13,540 nucleotides of DNA from 2-12-FULL-42-15 sp964196565 (GCA_964196565.1 CAXMUH010000073.1:1-13540); one strand, 5' to 3'. Positions 1 through 8,104 are shown, numbered from the stretch's first letter. Translations and numbers: made by a program. The notes: generated from the sequence alone by a model not told the origin.

Positions 1-2
1 TA

Positions 3-362
3 AAGAAAGCTTTTCCAGGACGTTCTGATGAAGAATCGAAACAGATGCAGCTATTTTTTATAAACCTCACTGGCTGCCTTTTAGTTGAGGCCGGACATTA
101 TACTTTAGCCCAAGATTTTGCATGGTCTCTGCAGCAAGGAACTTATAGAAAAGATGTCATTCTCAAATTCAGATTAAATCAAGCACATTTATTTGGTGTC
201 TCTGAGCTTCATGAATATAGAGATCCACTACAATTAAACTGGATGTATAGCTTAGGGAATATAGAAATAATCATTGAATATTTTAAAGATTTGAACATAA
301 AACCAAAAAAATCCCTGGGGTGGTCGCCTACAGCTAGATCAAAAAAAGTAATCTTGAAATAA
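3..362 (+). CDS. C-terminal end of an unrecognised protein (5' end outside window)
   Basis: The reading frame is open from the first bases of the window to the TAA at 360-362, giving about 119 residues; the first in-window ATG is at 45. Because the frame has no stop upstream, I treat it as the end of a longer gene rather than a small gene starting at 45. I recognise no domain. The fragment is moderately hydrophobic with aromatic residues, contains the stretch GHYTLAQDFAW, and ends in a lysine-rich tail (SKKVILK). I see no convincing signal peptide or membrane segment. It lies just upstream of an integrase remnant and a tRNA gene, so it is probably cargo of the same integrated element. It could also be a degraded gene, since only its tail is visible. 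Confidence 0.45.
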   Translation, partial: KKAFPGRSDEESKQMQLFFINLTGCLLVEAGHYTLAQDFAWSLQQGTYRKDVILKFRLNQAHLFGVSELHEYRDPLQLNWMYSLGNIEIIIEYFKDLNIKPKKSLGWSPTARSKKVILK

Positions 363-378
363 TTATAAAAATGGGTAG

Positions 379-537
379 TGGGGTTATGAGCTGCAGCTGT
401 TAGGCGGATGGTCAAATTACGATACCGTTTTACGCTATGCACATCTGTCCAGTCAGCACTTGCAAGAAGCCGCTGAGAGGATCTACGTCACAAAAATGAC
501 ACATGGTAACTTGGGGGGCAACATGGGGGATTTATAA
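379..537 (+). pseudogene. Tyrosine recombinase/integrase, C-terminal remnant
   Basis: Read in frame from 388, this gives ELQLLGGWSNYDTVLRYAHL followed by a short tail ending at the TAA at 535-537. That is the end of the catalytic domain of a phage-type tyrosine recombinase: the LGGW position (the H/W of the R-H-R-H/W-Y set) and the nucleophilic tyrosine in RYAHLS. The frame is closed upstream by TAG at 376-378 and no start codon precedes it, so only about 50 residues survive and the N-terminal DNA-binding domain and catalytic arginines are missing. It ends 23 nt from the CCA end of tRNA-Arg, the typical place for an integrase of a tRNA-inserted island. It is inactive by itself. The family call is secure; which element it came from is unknown. 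Confidence 0.8.
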
Positions 538-560
538 CTCCCTGTTTTTAGGACTAAAAG

Positions 561-637
561 TGGCGCGCCCGGAGAGATTCGAACTCCCGACCACTTGGTT
601 CGAAGCCAAGTACTCTATCCAGCTGAGCTACGGGCGC
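561..637 (-). tRNA. tRNA-Arg (anticodon UCG)
   Basis: A complete 77-nt tRNA reads on the minus strand. The 7-bp acceptor stem is GCGCCCG with CGGGCGC. The anticodon stem is CTTGG/CCAAG with loop CTTCGAA, so the anticodon is UCG (plus-strand 601-603), decoding CGA and, by wobble, related Arg codons. The T-loop is TTCGAAT, and the CCA end is encoded in the DNA (plus-strand TGG at 561-563). The T stem holds one G-T wobble pair. Its 3' end faces an integrase remnant, so it is the probable attachment site of a former island. Confidence 0.96.
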
Positions 638-654
638 ATGGCTTTAGGCGGAGT

Positions 655-684
655 ATGATAGCACAAGGCTGAATTCGACAACAA
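655..684 (-). promoter_or_regulatory. Sigma-70 promoter of tRNA-Arg
   Basis: On the minus strand TTGTTG (plus 679-684), an 18-nt spacer and TATCAT (plus 655-660) form a -35/-10 pair, with an upstream TGC making an extended -10. A GC-rich stretch (ACTCCGCC) follows the -10, as is common at stringently controlled stable-RNA promoters. The tRNA 5' end lies 17 nt further on. Confidence 0.6.
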
Positions 685-743
685 TATAAAATAAACCTGG
701 TTAAAATGGACGCAATAAATTCCTGTTTAGCTCATAATTAAGC

Positions 744-2327
744 CTATCGCGGTGTTGGCTGCACCATGGTAACCTGTGACTGCGCTGTTTCTTGGCTAGG
801 TCGACTACACGGAGCAAATATAGCTGGCTTATGCGTCAGCGGCGGCAATTTAAACGCTTTAGCAATGGCGGTTACTGGTGGGCGAGCTGGCCGTATTGGC
901 CTGCGTTTAAAGCTTAAAGCTCTAGTACTAGTAGTCCTTTGTGGCTTTCGCTTTAGCGGTGGTAACTTAAATTGACCATTTGGAAATTGACCATCTAGGT
1001 TATCTGTTTTTAGTTTTAACGGTGGTGTCTTAACTTCAGCTTGTGGAGATTTACCATTTGGGGTATTTGAAACAGGGCTAGCTTGTTGCGGCTTTGCTTC
1101 TAAAGATCTATGCATTAATTTCTCATTGCTATGATGAGATACAGAAAATTGAAGCAATTCCAAGCATTTGTAAATCAATCGCAAATTATAATCTCCAACG
1201 CTGTTAGCCAAGTGTATCTCTACAACATTAAGGGTGAAATTGAAGCAAGCAATATAATTTAGAAAATTTGAAGGATTTTGAGCATGCTGAATGTCGTCAA
1301 AAGCTGTTTCAAGTAATCTGATACGTAATGTTTTCCAAGCTTTTTCAATCAGCGCTTTAGTATCTACTGGTAAAATTAAATCTCGATGACACAATATTTT
1401 TAAAACCATTAGAAGATTAATAAAATTAAAATAAAAAGAAGGGAGTTGAAAATTATCAACTGAACTCATCAATATCTTAATATCTAGGCTTTCTATATCC
1501 ATAAGATGCATAACTGCTCTAGATATTGAAGCAGAACTAAGCAAGGAAAAAAGATTATTTAACGTTAATAGTTTCTTACTAACAAAAGCCATCTGATCTA
1601 TCGCTAGCAATGAAGTATTAATGTCCGTATTTGATAAAATCGATCGGATATCCACAGCACAAAGGCTGAAATTACCTCTATTCAAAGCAAACTTGTAAAA
1701 AGCGAGTGGCAGCAGATAACCGCCAATGTAAATGCTCTCTAAGTTATGTCGTGATAACTCACCTAAAGTGTCACCAAGCAATAACTTAGTCTCATCAAAA
1801 TAAGGGATATCAAAATTAATTGATTTGCAAAAATTAAGCTCGGCATCATTCAAATACTTTTTATTTACGTCCATAACAATTCGAAAATATTGGCGAGTCC
1901 AAGGCAAGAATATAGTTTTTGCCTCATTAGCTAAAGGTATGCAACCAAGTTTATTAAAAGCACATTTAACTAAGCCAATACTATGCCTATAATCAACACC
2001 ATCCATCTCATTAATATAAATAAATCTCGCAAATTCCGGAAGAATATTAATAGTAGAATCTTGTCCATAAATAGCTTTAAGCGCTATTAAAACAGCGCCA
2101 AAGAAAATTGTCTTATTTATTGGTATCCATTTTTGGTATGCAACTTGCAACAACTGATCCAAATGCAAAGTAAATAGTGGAACGTTTGCGTTACCCAAAA
2201 AATATTTGCCTGCATGATCACTACGATAGTCAGACTCAACCGCATTAATAAACTTTACGATTGAAGTTAAAACGATTGGATCCAAATTGAGTTTATACTT
2301 GTCAGAAATCAGAATTAACATGCTCAT
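744..2327 (-). CDS. Large protein with possible cyclin-like N-terminal region and KLPPL-repeat basic tail
   Basis: 527 residues; ATG at 2325-2327 is preceded by AAGGG about 8 nt upstream. Residues 1-405 are mostly alpha-helical and rich in Leu, Ile, Asn and Phe. I see no signal peptide. Residues about 46-178 resemble a Pho80-type cyclin box in pattern: a VPLFTLHLDQLLQ start, a hydrophobic helix (AVLIALKAI), and a YLNDAELNFCKSINFDI stretch like the N-x-LE-x-x-FL-x-x-x-NF helix of cyclins. This is by eye and unproven. Residues about 410-527 are a disordered-looking basic, proline-rich tail in which a motif recurs: TPPLKLK (434-440), KLPPLKRKP (454-462) and KLPPLTHKP (493-501). Cyclin boxes are eukaryotic-type domains, so, if real, the protein would be a host-directed effector. 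It stands alone between tRNA-Arg and coaBC. Otherwise it is a lineage-specific hypothetical protein. Confidence 0.8.
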   Translation of the reverse strand: MSMLILISDKYKLNLDPIVLTSIVKFINAVESDYRSDHAGKYFLGNANVPLFTLHLDQLLQVAYQKWIPINKTIFFGAVLIALKAIYGQDSTINILPEFARFIYINEMDGVDYRHSIGLVKCAFNKLGCIPLANEAKTIFLPWTRQYFRIVMDVNKKYLNDAELNFCKSINFDIPYFDETKLLLGDTLGELSRHNLESIYIGGYLLPLAFYKFALNRGNFSLCAVDIRSILSNTDINTSLLAIDQMAFVSKKLLTLNNLFSLLSSASISRAVMHLMDIESLDIKILMSSVDNFQLPSFYFNFINLLMVLKILCHRDLILPVDTKALIEKAWKTLRIRLLETAFDDIQHAQNPSNFLNYIACFNFTLNVVEIHLANSVGDYNLRLIYKCLELLQFSVSHHSNEKLMHRSLEAKPQQASPVSNTPNGKSPQAEVKTPPLKLKTDNLDGQFPNGQFKLPPLKRKPQRTTSTRALSFKRRPIRPARPPVTAIAKAFKLPPLTHKPAIFAPCSRPSQETAQSQVTMVQPTPR

Positions 2328-2506
2328 GCTCTACCCTTACTGCTTATACCCGGCGCTGATTAGCAAAAACTGGAATCATGCTTTGCATAATGCTTCCCGG
2401 CCAAAAGTGCCCTCTGGGTGCAAGTCGTCCAGGCTACTTCAGATCCTGCGCTGGCTGAGTATATATCTACTTTATAGATTTTATCAACAGAAGAAAAGTA
2501 CGTAAG

Positions 2507-2526
2507 TAAATTAATTAATTATTAAG
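2507..2526 (-). promoter_or_regulatory. Weak PmrA-box-like site upstream of the 527-codon gene
   Basis: On the minus strand this reads CTTAATAAT-TA-ATTAATTTA: two TTAAT half-sites 11 bp apart, the spacing of the Legionella/Coxiella PmrA box as I remember it. It is 180 nt upstream of the 2327 start and abuts the coaBC stop. The surrounding run of TTAATTAATT is low in complexity, so chance is a real alternative. Confidence 0.2.
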
Positions 2527-3729
2527 TTATAGACTATTAAGTTTCTTACTAAGAATATCAATAATCTCCATTGCCAACTTGGATTTTGGCATGGCTGGAA
2601 TTTTGTTAATGCTACCTTCATGCATAATAATATTCACTGCACTTTCAACCTCTCCAAAACCTTTGCCATGGCCAACTTGATTGGCAATAATCATATCCAG
2701 ATTTTTTTGTGACAGTTTGTTTTTTGCATGCTCGATAACATCATTGGTTTCAGCAGCAAAACCCACAACCAGTGCTGGACGGCGTTTTGAATTTGATACA
2801 TTAACAATAATATCAGGATTGGCGACCATATTAATGGTCATGCTGTCGGCTGATTTTTTAATTTTTTTCGACTTTACTTCAATTGGACGATAATCAGCAA
2901 CTGCCGCCGCACCAATAAAAATATCAGCACCGTTTAGATTATCCTGAACCGCTTGATCCATCTCCAGTGCTGTTTCTACAGATATTAATTTAACATCGAT
3001 TGGCGCCACAAGATCAACTGGACCTGAAATTAATACCACACTCGCGCCATGCGCGGTTGCCGCGTCAGTCAGTGCATAGCCCATTTTCCCCGTACTGTAA
3101 TTGGTAAAACACCTAACCGGATCAACAGCTTCTCGGGTGGGTCCTGCTGTGATTAACACTTTTTTGCCGGTTAATGTTTTATTTTTCCAATGCAAACAAA
3201 TATGCGCAACGATTTCAGCAGGTTCAATCATCCGCCCAAAACCCACATCGCCACAAGCTTGCTCGCCACTTGCTGGGCCCCAGATTTTAAATTGGTGCGC
3301 TTTTAATGTTTGAATATTTTTTTGAGCAGCAAAATTATGCCACATTTGTTGATTCATTGCTGGCACCACCGCAATTGGTGCCGAGGTTGCTAAACACAAC
3401 GTGGTTAATAAATCTTTGGATAAACCATACGCTAATTCAGCAATCACATTGGCAGTTGCTGGTGCCACTACAATTAAATCAGCTGAGCGCGCTAATTCAA
3501 TATGGCCCATCGCATTTTCAGCATTTAAATCAAATAAATCATCGCGGACCGGTTCGCCCGATACCGCTTGCAGAGTCAGTGGCGTTATAAATTTTTTGGC
3601 AGACTCGGTCATCACCACAGTAACAGAAGCACCTTCAGCACGCAGCAATCGTACCAGTTCAACACATTTGTAAGCTGCGATTCCACCACTAATCCCGAGG
3701 ATAATTTTTTTATTGTTTAGTTTCATCAT
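2527..3729 (-). CDS. coaBC: CoaBC: phosphopantothenoylcysteine decarboxylase / phosphopantothenate-cysteine ligase
   Basis: The bifunctional enzyme performs two steps of coenzyme A synthesis: CTP-dependent joining of cysteine to 4'-phosphopantothenate (CoaB), then FMN-dependent decarboxylation to 4'-phosphopantetheine (CoaC). 400 residues, close to the usual length of about 406. The CoaC half (1-180) shows the FMN-binding GGIAAYK start, catalytic His76 in MGHIELAR, the substrate clamp PAMNQQMW (123-130) and Cys159 in ACGDVGFGRM. The CoaB half (190-400) shows AGPTREAVDPVR, Asn210 in the TNYSTGKMGYAL dimer/nucleotide motif, AAAVADYRP (274-282) and the lysine motif KKIKK (288-292). All key residues are intact. 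Its ATG overlaps the asd stop as ATGA, so the two are probably co-translated; a second ATG follows directly. Last gene of the prmB-aroC-asd-coaBC run. Confidence 0.97.
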   Translation of the reverse strand: MMKLNNKKIILGISGGIAAYKCVELVRLLRAEGASVTVVMTESAKKFITPLTLQAVSGEPVRDDLFDLNAENAMGHIELARSADLIVVAPATANVIAELAYGLSKDLLTTLCLATSAPIAVVPAMNQQMWHNFAAQKNIQTLKAHQFKIWGPASGEQACGDVGFGRMIEPAEIVAHICLHWKNKTLTGKKVLITAGPTREAVDPVRCFTNYSTGKMGYALTDAATAHGASVVLISGPVDLVAPIDVKLISVETALEMDQAVQDNLNGADIFIGAAAVADYRPIEVKSKKIKKSADSMTINMVANPDIIVNVSNSKRRPALVVGFAAETNDVIEHAKNKLSQKNLDMIIANQVGHGKGFGEVESAVNIIMHEGSINKIPAMPKSKLAMEIIDILSKKLNSL

Positions 3730-4748
3730 AAATAAAAATTATTCGCAATTAATTCTTCTGCGATTTGAATTGAGTTTAATGCAGCGCCTTTTCGAATATT
3801 GTCTGCAACCACCCACATATTTAAACCTTGCGGATGAGAAATATCTTGGCGCAACCGGCCAACAAAAACGACATCTGAATTGGCACCATGAGTAATTGCG
3901 GTTGGATGAGGCTCACCCTCCTCCATCAGTTTAACGCCTGGTGCGTTAGCTAGTAATGCTCGCGCTTCATCCACGCTGATTGGCCGTTCAGTTTCTATAT
4001 TAATCGCCTCGCTATGGCCATAGAAAACAGGTACTCGTACTGCCGTTGGATTTACTTGAATGTCTGAGTTGCCTAATATCTTTTGCGTCTCCCAAACCAT
4101 TTTCATTTCTTCTTTACTATAACCATTTTCCATCATCACATCAATTTGTGGAATAGCATTAAAAGCTATCTGTACCGGAAATGCTTTGGTCTCAATATCT
4201 TGACCGGTTAATAGCTTTGAAGTTTGCATAGCAAGCTCTTCAATCGCTTTTCTCCCCGCACCCGATACGGATTGATACGTTGCAACATTAATTCGGCTAA
4301 TACCAACCGCATCGTAAATCGGCTTTAATGCCATCACCATTTGTATGGTAGAACAATTCGGGTTAGCAATAATATTACGCATTCGATAATCGGCAATATC
4401 AGCAGGGTTCACTTCTGGTACCACCAAAGGCACTTCGGCGTCATAACGAAATTCCGAGGTGTTATCGATAACAATGCAGCCAGCATCAGCGGCTTTTGGC
4501 GCATAGATTTTTGAAACTTCTCCACCCGCTGAAAAAAATGCGATTTGAACTTGGCTAAAATCAAAGTCTTCTACGTTTTGAACCGTAATTGTTTTACCTT
4601 GAAAACGCTTTTGTTTGCCTGCTGAACGCTCACTGGCTAAAAGATAAAGTTTACCCACCGGAAATTTGCGTTCGGTTAACAGTTCTAAAATTACTTCGCC
4701 GACAACGCCAGTGGCGCCAAGGATTGCAATGTCAAAGCTTGGAGTCAT
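3726..4748 (-). CDS. asd: Aspartate-semialdehyde dehydrogenase
   Basis: Reduces beta-aspartyl phosphate to aspartate semialdehyde with NADPH, the branch-point step toward lysine/diaminopimelate, threonine and methionine. 340 residues, the length of the shorter Asd class found in many bacteria, not the longer E. coli type. Seen: the NADP-binding GATGVVGE (11-18), catalytic Cys132 in NPNCSTIQM, GAGRKAIEEL, the substrate arginine and base in RVPVFYGHSEA (Arg238, His245), and the C-terminal ADNIRKGAALNSIQIAE. The start at 4748 has AGAGG about 8 nt upstream. It is separated from aroC by 72 nt containing a dispersed-repeat-like sequence, and its TGA overlaps the coaBC ATG by 4 nt. In Gram-negative bacteria this enzyme is needed for cell-wall diaminopimelate. 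Confidence 0.97.
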   Translation of the reverse strand: MTPSFDIAILGATGVVGEVILELLTERKFPVGKLYLLASERSAGKQKRFQGKTITVQNVEDFDFSQVQIAFFSAGGEVSKIYAPKAADAGCIVIDNTSEFRYDAEVPLVVPEVNPADIADYRMRNIIANPNCSTIQMVMALKPIYDAVGISRINVATYQSVSGAGRKAIEELAMQTSKLLTGQDIETKAFPVQIAFNAIPQIDVMMENGYSKEEMKMVWETQKILGNSDIQVNPTAVRVPVFYGHSEAINIETERPISVDEARALLANAPGVKLMEEGEPHPTAITHGANSDVVFVGRLRQDISHPQGLNMWVVADNIRKGAALNSIQIAEELIANNFYL

Positions 4749-4771
4749 TTAAATACCTCTATCTTGTTACC

Positions 4772-4820
4772 CTGGATTGCTTCCCGCTTCGCAATGCTCG
4801 CGGTCGCAACGACGGGATTG
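4772..4820 (+). repeat. Dispersed intergenic repeat-like sequence between aroC and asd
   Basis: Read on the minus strand, this 49-nt block has the form CAATCCCGTCGTTGCGACCG...AAGCGGGAAGCAATCCAG. It resembles the short 'TTGCGAG...GAAGCAATCC' elements scattered through many proteobacterial genomes. It is GC-rich relative to its surroundings, can fold (TTGC/GCAA and CCCG/CGGG arms), and fills nearly all of the aroC-asd gap. It could act in mRNA processing within the operon. Copy number cannot be judged from one window. Confidence 0.4.
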
Positions 4821-5879
4821 TTACATATTTTGAGCTTTATGCTGTAAATACTGATCGATAAGCACCAAAGCCAACATTGCCTCAACAATCGGCACGGCAC
4901 GTATACCAACGCATGGATCATGACGCCCTTTGGTCACGACCTCAACCGGGTTATTATCAGTATCAACACTTTTACCTGGGGTTACAATACTCGATGCTGG
5001 CTTAAAGGCAACCGTTGCTTTAATATCTTGGCCCGATGAAATTCCACCAATCACCCCACCGGCATGGTTGGATAAGAATCCTGTTTCATTCATTTGATCA
5101 CGATGCTCTGTACCACGCTGTTCAACCACTTTAAAACCATCACCAATTTCAACGCCTTTGGCTGCATTAATTCCCATTAGCGCATGCGCAATTTTTGCAT
5201 CCAAGCGATCAAAAACAGGCTCACCTAAACCCACAGGCACGCCAGTTGCAATCACTTTAATTTCTGCGCCAATTGAATTTCCATCACGGCGAATTTCTGT
5301 AATGTATTTTTCTAATGCTTCAATTTTGCTTTTATCTGCAAAGAAAAAAACGTTGTTTTCAACTTCATCAAGATCTATTTTTTCAGCTTTAATTTCACCA
5401 ATCGCGCTCACATAAGCTTGAATTTTTATACCCAATTTTAGAGCCAAATATTTTCTCGCTATCGCACCCGCTGCCACGCGCATGACGGTTTCTCGTGCTG
5501 AGGCTCGACCACCGCCGCGATAATCGCGAATACCATATTTTTTTAAATAGGTATAATCTGCATGCCCGGGGCGAAAAACGTCTTTAATCTCGTTATAATC
5601 ACGTGATCTTTGATCTTCGTTTTCAATTAATATTCCAATTGGTGTGCCGGTTGTTTTACCTTCAAAAACCCCTGAAAAAATTTTAACTTGATCCGCTTCT
5701 TTGCGCTGGGAGGTAAAACGTGATTTTCCGGTTTTACGTCGATCCACTTCAAGTTGTATTTCTGCTTCACTAATCTCTAAACCTGGCGGACAACCGTCAA
5801 TAATCCCCATGAGCCCAGGGCCATGCGACTCACCACAGGTGGTTAATACAAATAATTTACCGATACTGTTTCCAGCCAT
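4821..5879 (-). CDS. aroC: Chorismate synthase
   Basis: Converts 5-enolpyruvylshikimate-3-phosphate to chorismate with reduced FMN as cofactor: the last step of the shikimate pathway, feeding aromatic amino acids, folate and quinones. 352 residues, near the usual 350-361. The family signatures are present: GESHGPGL with the catalytic His19, the NEDQRSRDY region, RPGHADYTYLKKYGIRDY with the second His (106), GGGRASARET, and RHDPCVGIRAVPIVEAM near the end. The second position of the usual GGGRSSARET is Ala, a tolerated change. The start ATG (5877-5879) overlaps the prmB TAA by one base (TAATG), so translation is likely coupled. The prmB-aroC order matches E. coli. Confidence 0.97.
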   Translation of the reverse strand: MAGNSIGKLFVLTTCGESHGPGLMGIIDGCPPGLEISEAEIQLEVDRRKTGKSRFTSQRKEADQVKIFSGVFEGKTTGTPIGILIENEDQRSRDYNEIKDVFRPGHADYTYLKKYGIRDYRGGGRASARETVMRVAAGAIARKYLALKLGIKIQAYVSAIGEIKAEKIDLDEVENNVFFFADKSKIEALEKYITEIRRDGNSIGAEIKVIATGVPVGLGEPVFDRLDAKIAHALMGINAAKGVEIGDGFKVVEQRGTEHRDQMNETGFLSNHAGGVIGGISSGQDIKATVAFKPASSIVTPGKSVDTDNNPVEVVTKGRHDPCVGIRAVPIVEAMLALVLIDQYLQHKAQNM

Positions 5880-6799
5880 TAGTTATTTAACTCATCTAAC
5901 TGTTGTTTGGTTAATAAAAATAATCCATGACCACCGCGTTCTTGCTCCAACCATAAAAATGGCACCTGAGATAAACGCTCACTCAATAAAACATCCGAAT
6001 TGCCAACCTCGACAATCAAAACTCCACCTGGATTTAAGTGATGCGAAGCTTGGGCAATAATTTCAATCACAATTTCTAAGCCTTCTTCTGCTGCCAACAA
6101 TGCAGATCTTGGCTCATGCGCATATTCTGCTGGCAGTGATGCCATCTCGACTTCCCCAACATAGGGCGGGTTACTGAAAATAATATCGTAATGTTTGCCA
6201 TTCAAACCTTGAAAACAATTCGAATTAATTAAGGTGATCTGATCTTCAACCTGATGGCGCAGCACATTGATCTTGGCAACCTGCAATGCATCATCGCTGA
6301 TATCCACGGCATCAATATTCGCATACGGAAACGCCAACGCACTCGCCACCGCAAGGCAGCCACTGCCGGTTCCAATTTCTAAAATGCTATTCACCTTTTG
6401 TGGTTCGATCCACGGCTGAAACTGTTTATCAATCCATTCGGCGATTGGCGAGCGTGGAATCAGCACACGCTCATCCACATAAAAAGGTAACCCCATACAC
6501 CACGCCTCGTGAGTGATATAGGCGACCGGCTTACGATTCTCAATCCGATCTCGTATCGCCCCAACCAAAGCTTCTCGCTCTTCCGTGATCACTTTTGCAG
6601 TGAAAACCTTAGGATCAACCTCAATCGGTAGATGTAAAACACCCAACACCAACTGTACCGCCTCATCCCAGGCATTATCGGTGCCATGGCCAAAATAGAG
6701 CGAAGCCCGGTTAAACGCTGATACCGCAAAGCGAATCCAGTCACCTACATGCAGGAGTTCAGCTTGCGCTTGTTTATAATTTATCGGTTTTGACTTCAT
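5879..6799 (-). CDS. prmB: PrmB: N5-glutamine methyltransferase of ribosomal protein uL3
   Basis: Uses S-adenosylmethionine to methylate a glutamine side chain of ribosomal protein L3, a step in large-subunit assembly. 306 residues (E. coli about 310). The N-terminal helical substrate domain carries YFGHGTDNAWDEAVQLVL (35-52), diagnostic for PrmB, and VLIPRSPIAE (112-121), also PrmB-like. The SAM motif EIGTGSG is at 141-147, VDAVDIS-like AVDIS follows, and the catalytic NPPYVG is at 210-215. The C-terminus EQERGGHGLFLLTKQQL also matches PrmB, which argues against PrmC/HemK. It is first of the minus-strand run, divergent from smrB, and overlaps aroC by one base. The start at 6799 is set by homology; the upstream sequence shows little Shine-Dalgarno pairing. 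Confidence 0.96.
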   Translation of the reverse strand: MKSKPINYKQAQAELLHVGDWIRFAVSAFNRASLYFGHGTDNAWDEAVQLVLGVLHLPIEVDPKVFTAKVITEEREALVGAIRDRIENRKPVAYITHEAWCMGLPFYVDERVLIPRSPIAEWIDKQFQPWIEPQKVNSILEIGTGSGCLAVASALAFPYANIDAVDISDDALQVAKINVLRHQVEDQITLINSNCFQGLNGKHYDIIFSNPPYVGEVEMASLPAEYAHEPRSALLAAEEGLEIVIEIIAQASHHLNPGGVLIVEVGNSDVLLSERLSQVPFLWLEQERGGHGLFLLTKQQLDELNN

Positions 6800-6852
6800 G
6801 GCTATATTGTACCATCCTTATGAGTAAACATGAGCAATGGCAAAGTATTACC

Positions 6853-7437
6853 ATGACCAAGAAAAAAACAGACCTGACCCCTGATGAAAGCGCGCTTTTT
6901 CAGCAAAATATCAAGGGCAGCAAGCGCATCAAGCAAGATAAGCTTTTGATTGAAAAGAAAATTAAATCGAAATCGGTAAAACATGTCGAGCCCCCTGATT
7001 TTGGCCATGCGGACAACTTTAAATATAGCAGTAACACCTACCTTGATTATCTTGCTCCTGATGATTGGCTAAGTGCCGAAGATTATATACACTTTGCACG
7101 AGACGGTATACAGCACCGCACCTTATCGAAGCTGAAAAAGGGCCAAATGCCAATCGAAGCGCGACTTGATTTGCATCGCTTAACCGGAGATGAGGCTGTG
7201 GCCGAATCGACACATTTTATTGAACAATGCCTAGAGCAACAGCTGCGTACGGTGCTGATTGTGCATGGTAAAGGCCAATTTTCGGCAGGTAAAGGGCCGG
7301 TTTTAAAAAATCTCTTAAACATATGGTTACGCGAGCAGGCTCATGTGCTAGCATTCAGCTCAAGCAGACCAAAGGATGGCGGAACCGGCGCTGTGTACGT
7401 TTTACTGAAAAGCAGGAACAAGTTGCATGAAAAATAA
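6853..7437 (+). CDS. smrB: SmrB: Smr-domain ribosome-rescue endonuclease (YfcN family)
   Basis: In E. coli SmrB binds collided ribosomes and cuts the mRNA between them so that the stalled ribosomes can be rescued. I place the start at 6853 because MTKKKTDLTPDESALFQ...GSKRIKQD aligns directly with the N-terminus of E. coli YfcN; upstream ATGs at 6820 and 6790 remain possible. This gives 194 residues. The N-terminal 50 are basic and probably bind the ribosome. The Smr domain (about 104-187) has the catalytic DLH at 106-108, HGKG at 138-141 and the closing GGTGAVYVLLK. The residue after DLH is Arg rather than the common Gly. The gene is divergent from prmB, as in E. coli, and overlaps udk by 11 nt. 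No strong ribosome binding site is visible before 6853. Confidence 0.9.
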   Translation: MTKKKTDLTPDESALFQQNIKGSKRIKQDKLLIEKKIKSKSVKHVEPPDFGHADNFKYSSNTYLDYLAPDDWLSAEDYIHFARDGIQHRTLSKLKKGQMPIEARLDLHRLTGDEAVAESTHFIEQCLEQQLRTVLIVHGKGQFSAGKGPVLKNLLNIWLREQAHVLAFSSSRPKDGGTGAVYVLLKSRNKLHEK

Positions 7438-8065
7438 TGTTATCATCATCGGCATTTCGGGGCCTTCTGCTTCCGGTAAAAGTCTTTTAGCCAACACCAT
7501 CGTTAATGAACTCGGCTCTAATCATGTGGTGGTGATTTCAGAAGATTCATATTACAAAGATTTAACCGGCATCCCTTTTGAAGAACGCAAAAATATTAAT
7601 TACGATCACCCGGACTCTTTAGATCACGGTTTGTTATTAAAACACCTGCAAAAATTACAATTAGGACAAACGGTTGATATTCCAATTTACGATTATTCAC
7701 AACATCAACGCTCTAAAGAAACCAAAACCATCGGCCAATATCGCATTATCGTGCTTGAAGGCATTTTATTGTTTGTCGAACAACAGCTGCGCGATATTAT
7801 GGATATTCGCATTTTTATGGATACCCCACTCGATATTTGTTTGTTGCGCAGAATGCAACGCGATATTATCGACCGCGGCAGAGGTTTAGAATCGGTGATT
7901 GATCAATATCAACAAACTGTGCGCCCGATGTATTTACAGTTTATTGAACCTTCTAAACGATATGCCGATATTATTGTTCCAAGAGGTGGCGAAAATCGTA
8001 TTGCCATCGATATGATTCAAGCGAAAATGAGAGAATTGCTCAGCAAAGCCGTTGTTGCGCGCTAA
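7427..8065 (+). CDS. udk: Uridine/cytidine kinase
   Basis: Phosphorylates uridine and cytidine to UMP and CMP in pyrimidine salvage, with GTP or ATP as donor. 212 residues, the usual bacterial length. Seen: P-loop GPSASGKS (12-19), the nucleoside-binding EDSYYKDL (39-46), NYDHPDSLD (58-66), IPIYDYSQHQR (85-95), the Walker-B-like IVLEGILLF (108-116), the lid arginines RRMQRDIIDRGRG (141-153), and TVRPMYLQFIEPSKRYADIIVPRGGEN (family core). The ATG follows AGGAACAAG and lies inside the 3' end of smrB, so the two genes form a small operon. I see no clear hairpin terminator downstream; AT-rich DNA leads into the accessory region. Confidence 0.97.
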   Translation: MKNNVIIIGISGPSASGKSLLANTIVNELGSNHVVVISEDSYYKDLTGIPFEERKNINYDHPDSLDHGLLLKHLQKLQLGQTVDIPIYDYSQHQRSKETKTIGQYRIIVLEGILLFVEQQLRDIMDIRIFMDTPLDICLLRRMQRDIIDRGRGLESVIDQYQQTVRPMYLQFIEPSKRYADIIVPRGGENRIAIDMIQAKMRELLSKAVVAR

Positions 8066-8104
8066 AAATTCCACAAAACAAATAAAGCTTAACCAACATC
8101 TTCT

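Noticed and set aside
766..975. Open frame on the plus strand with repeated GGNLN-like peptides
   Set aside because: It is the complement of the repeat-rich KLPPL tail of the minus-strand gene at 744-2327; the repetition comes from that gene.
2328..2526. Possible small gene or gene fragment between coaBC and the 527-codon gene
   Set aside because: Short frames on both strands lack a ribosome binding site and recognisable motifs. I see only AT-rich DNA and the weak box at 2507-2526.
6790..6852. Upstream start codons for smrB (6790, 6820)
   Set aside because: The first 21 codons from 6790 match nothing in the YfcN family, whereas the alignment starts exactly at 6853; 6820 cannot be excluded.
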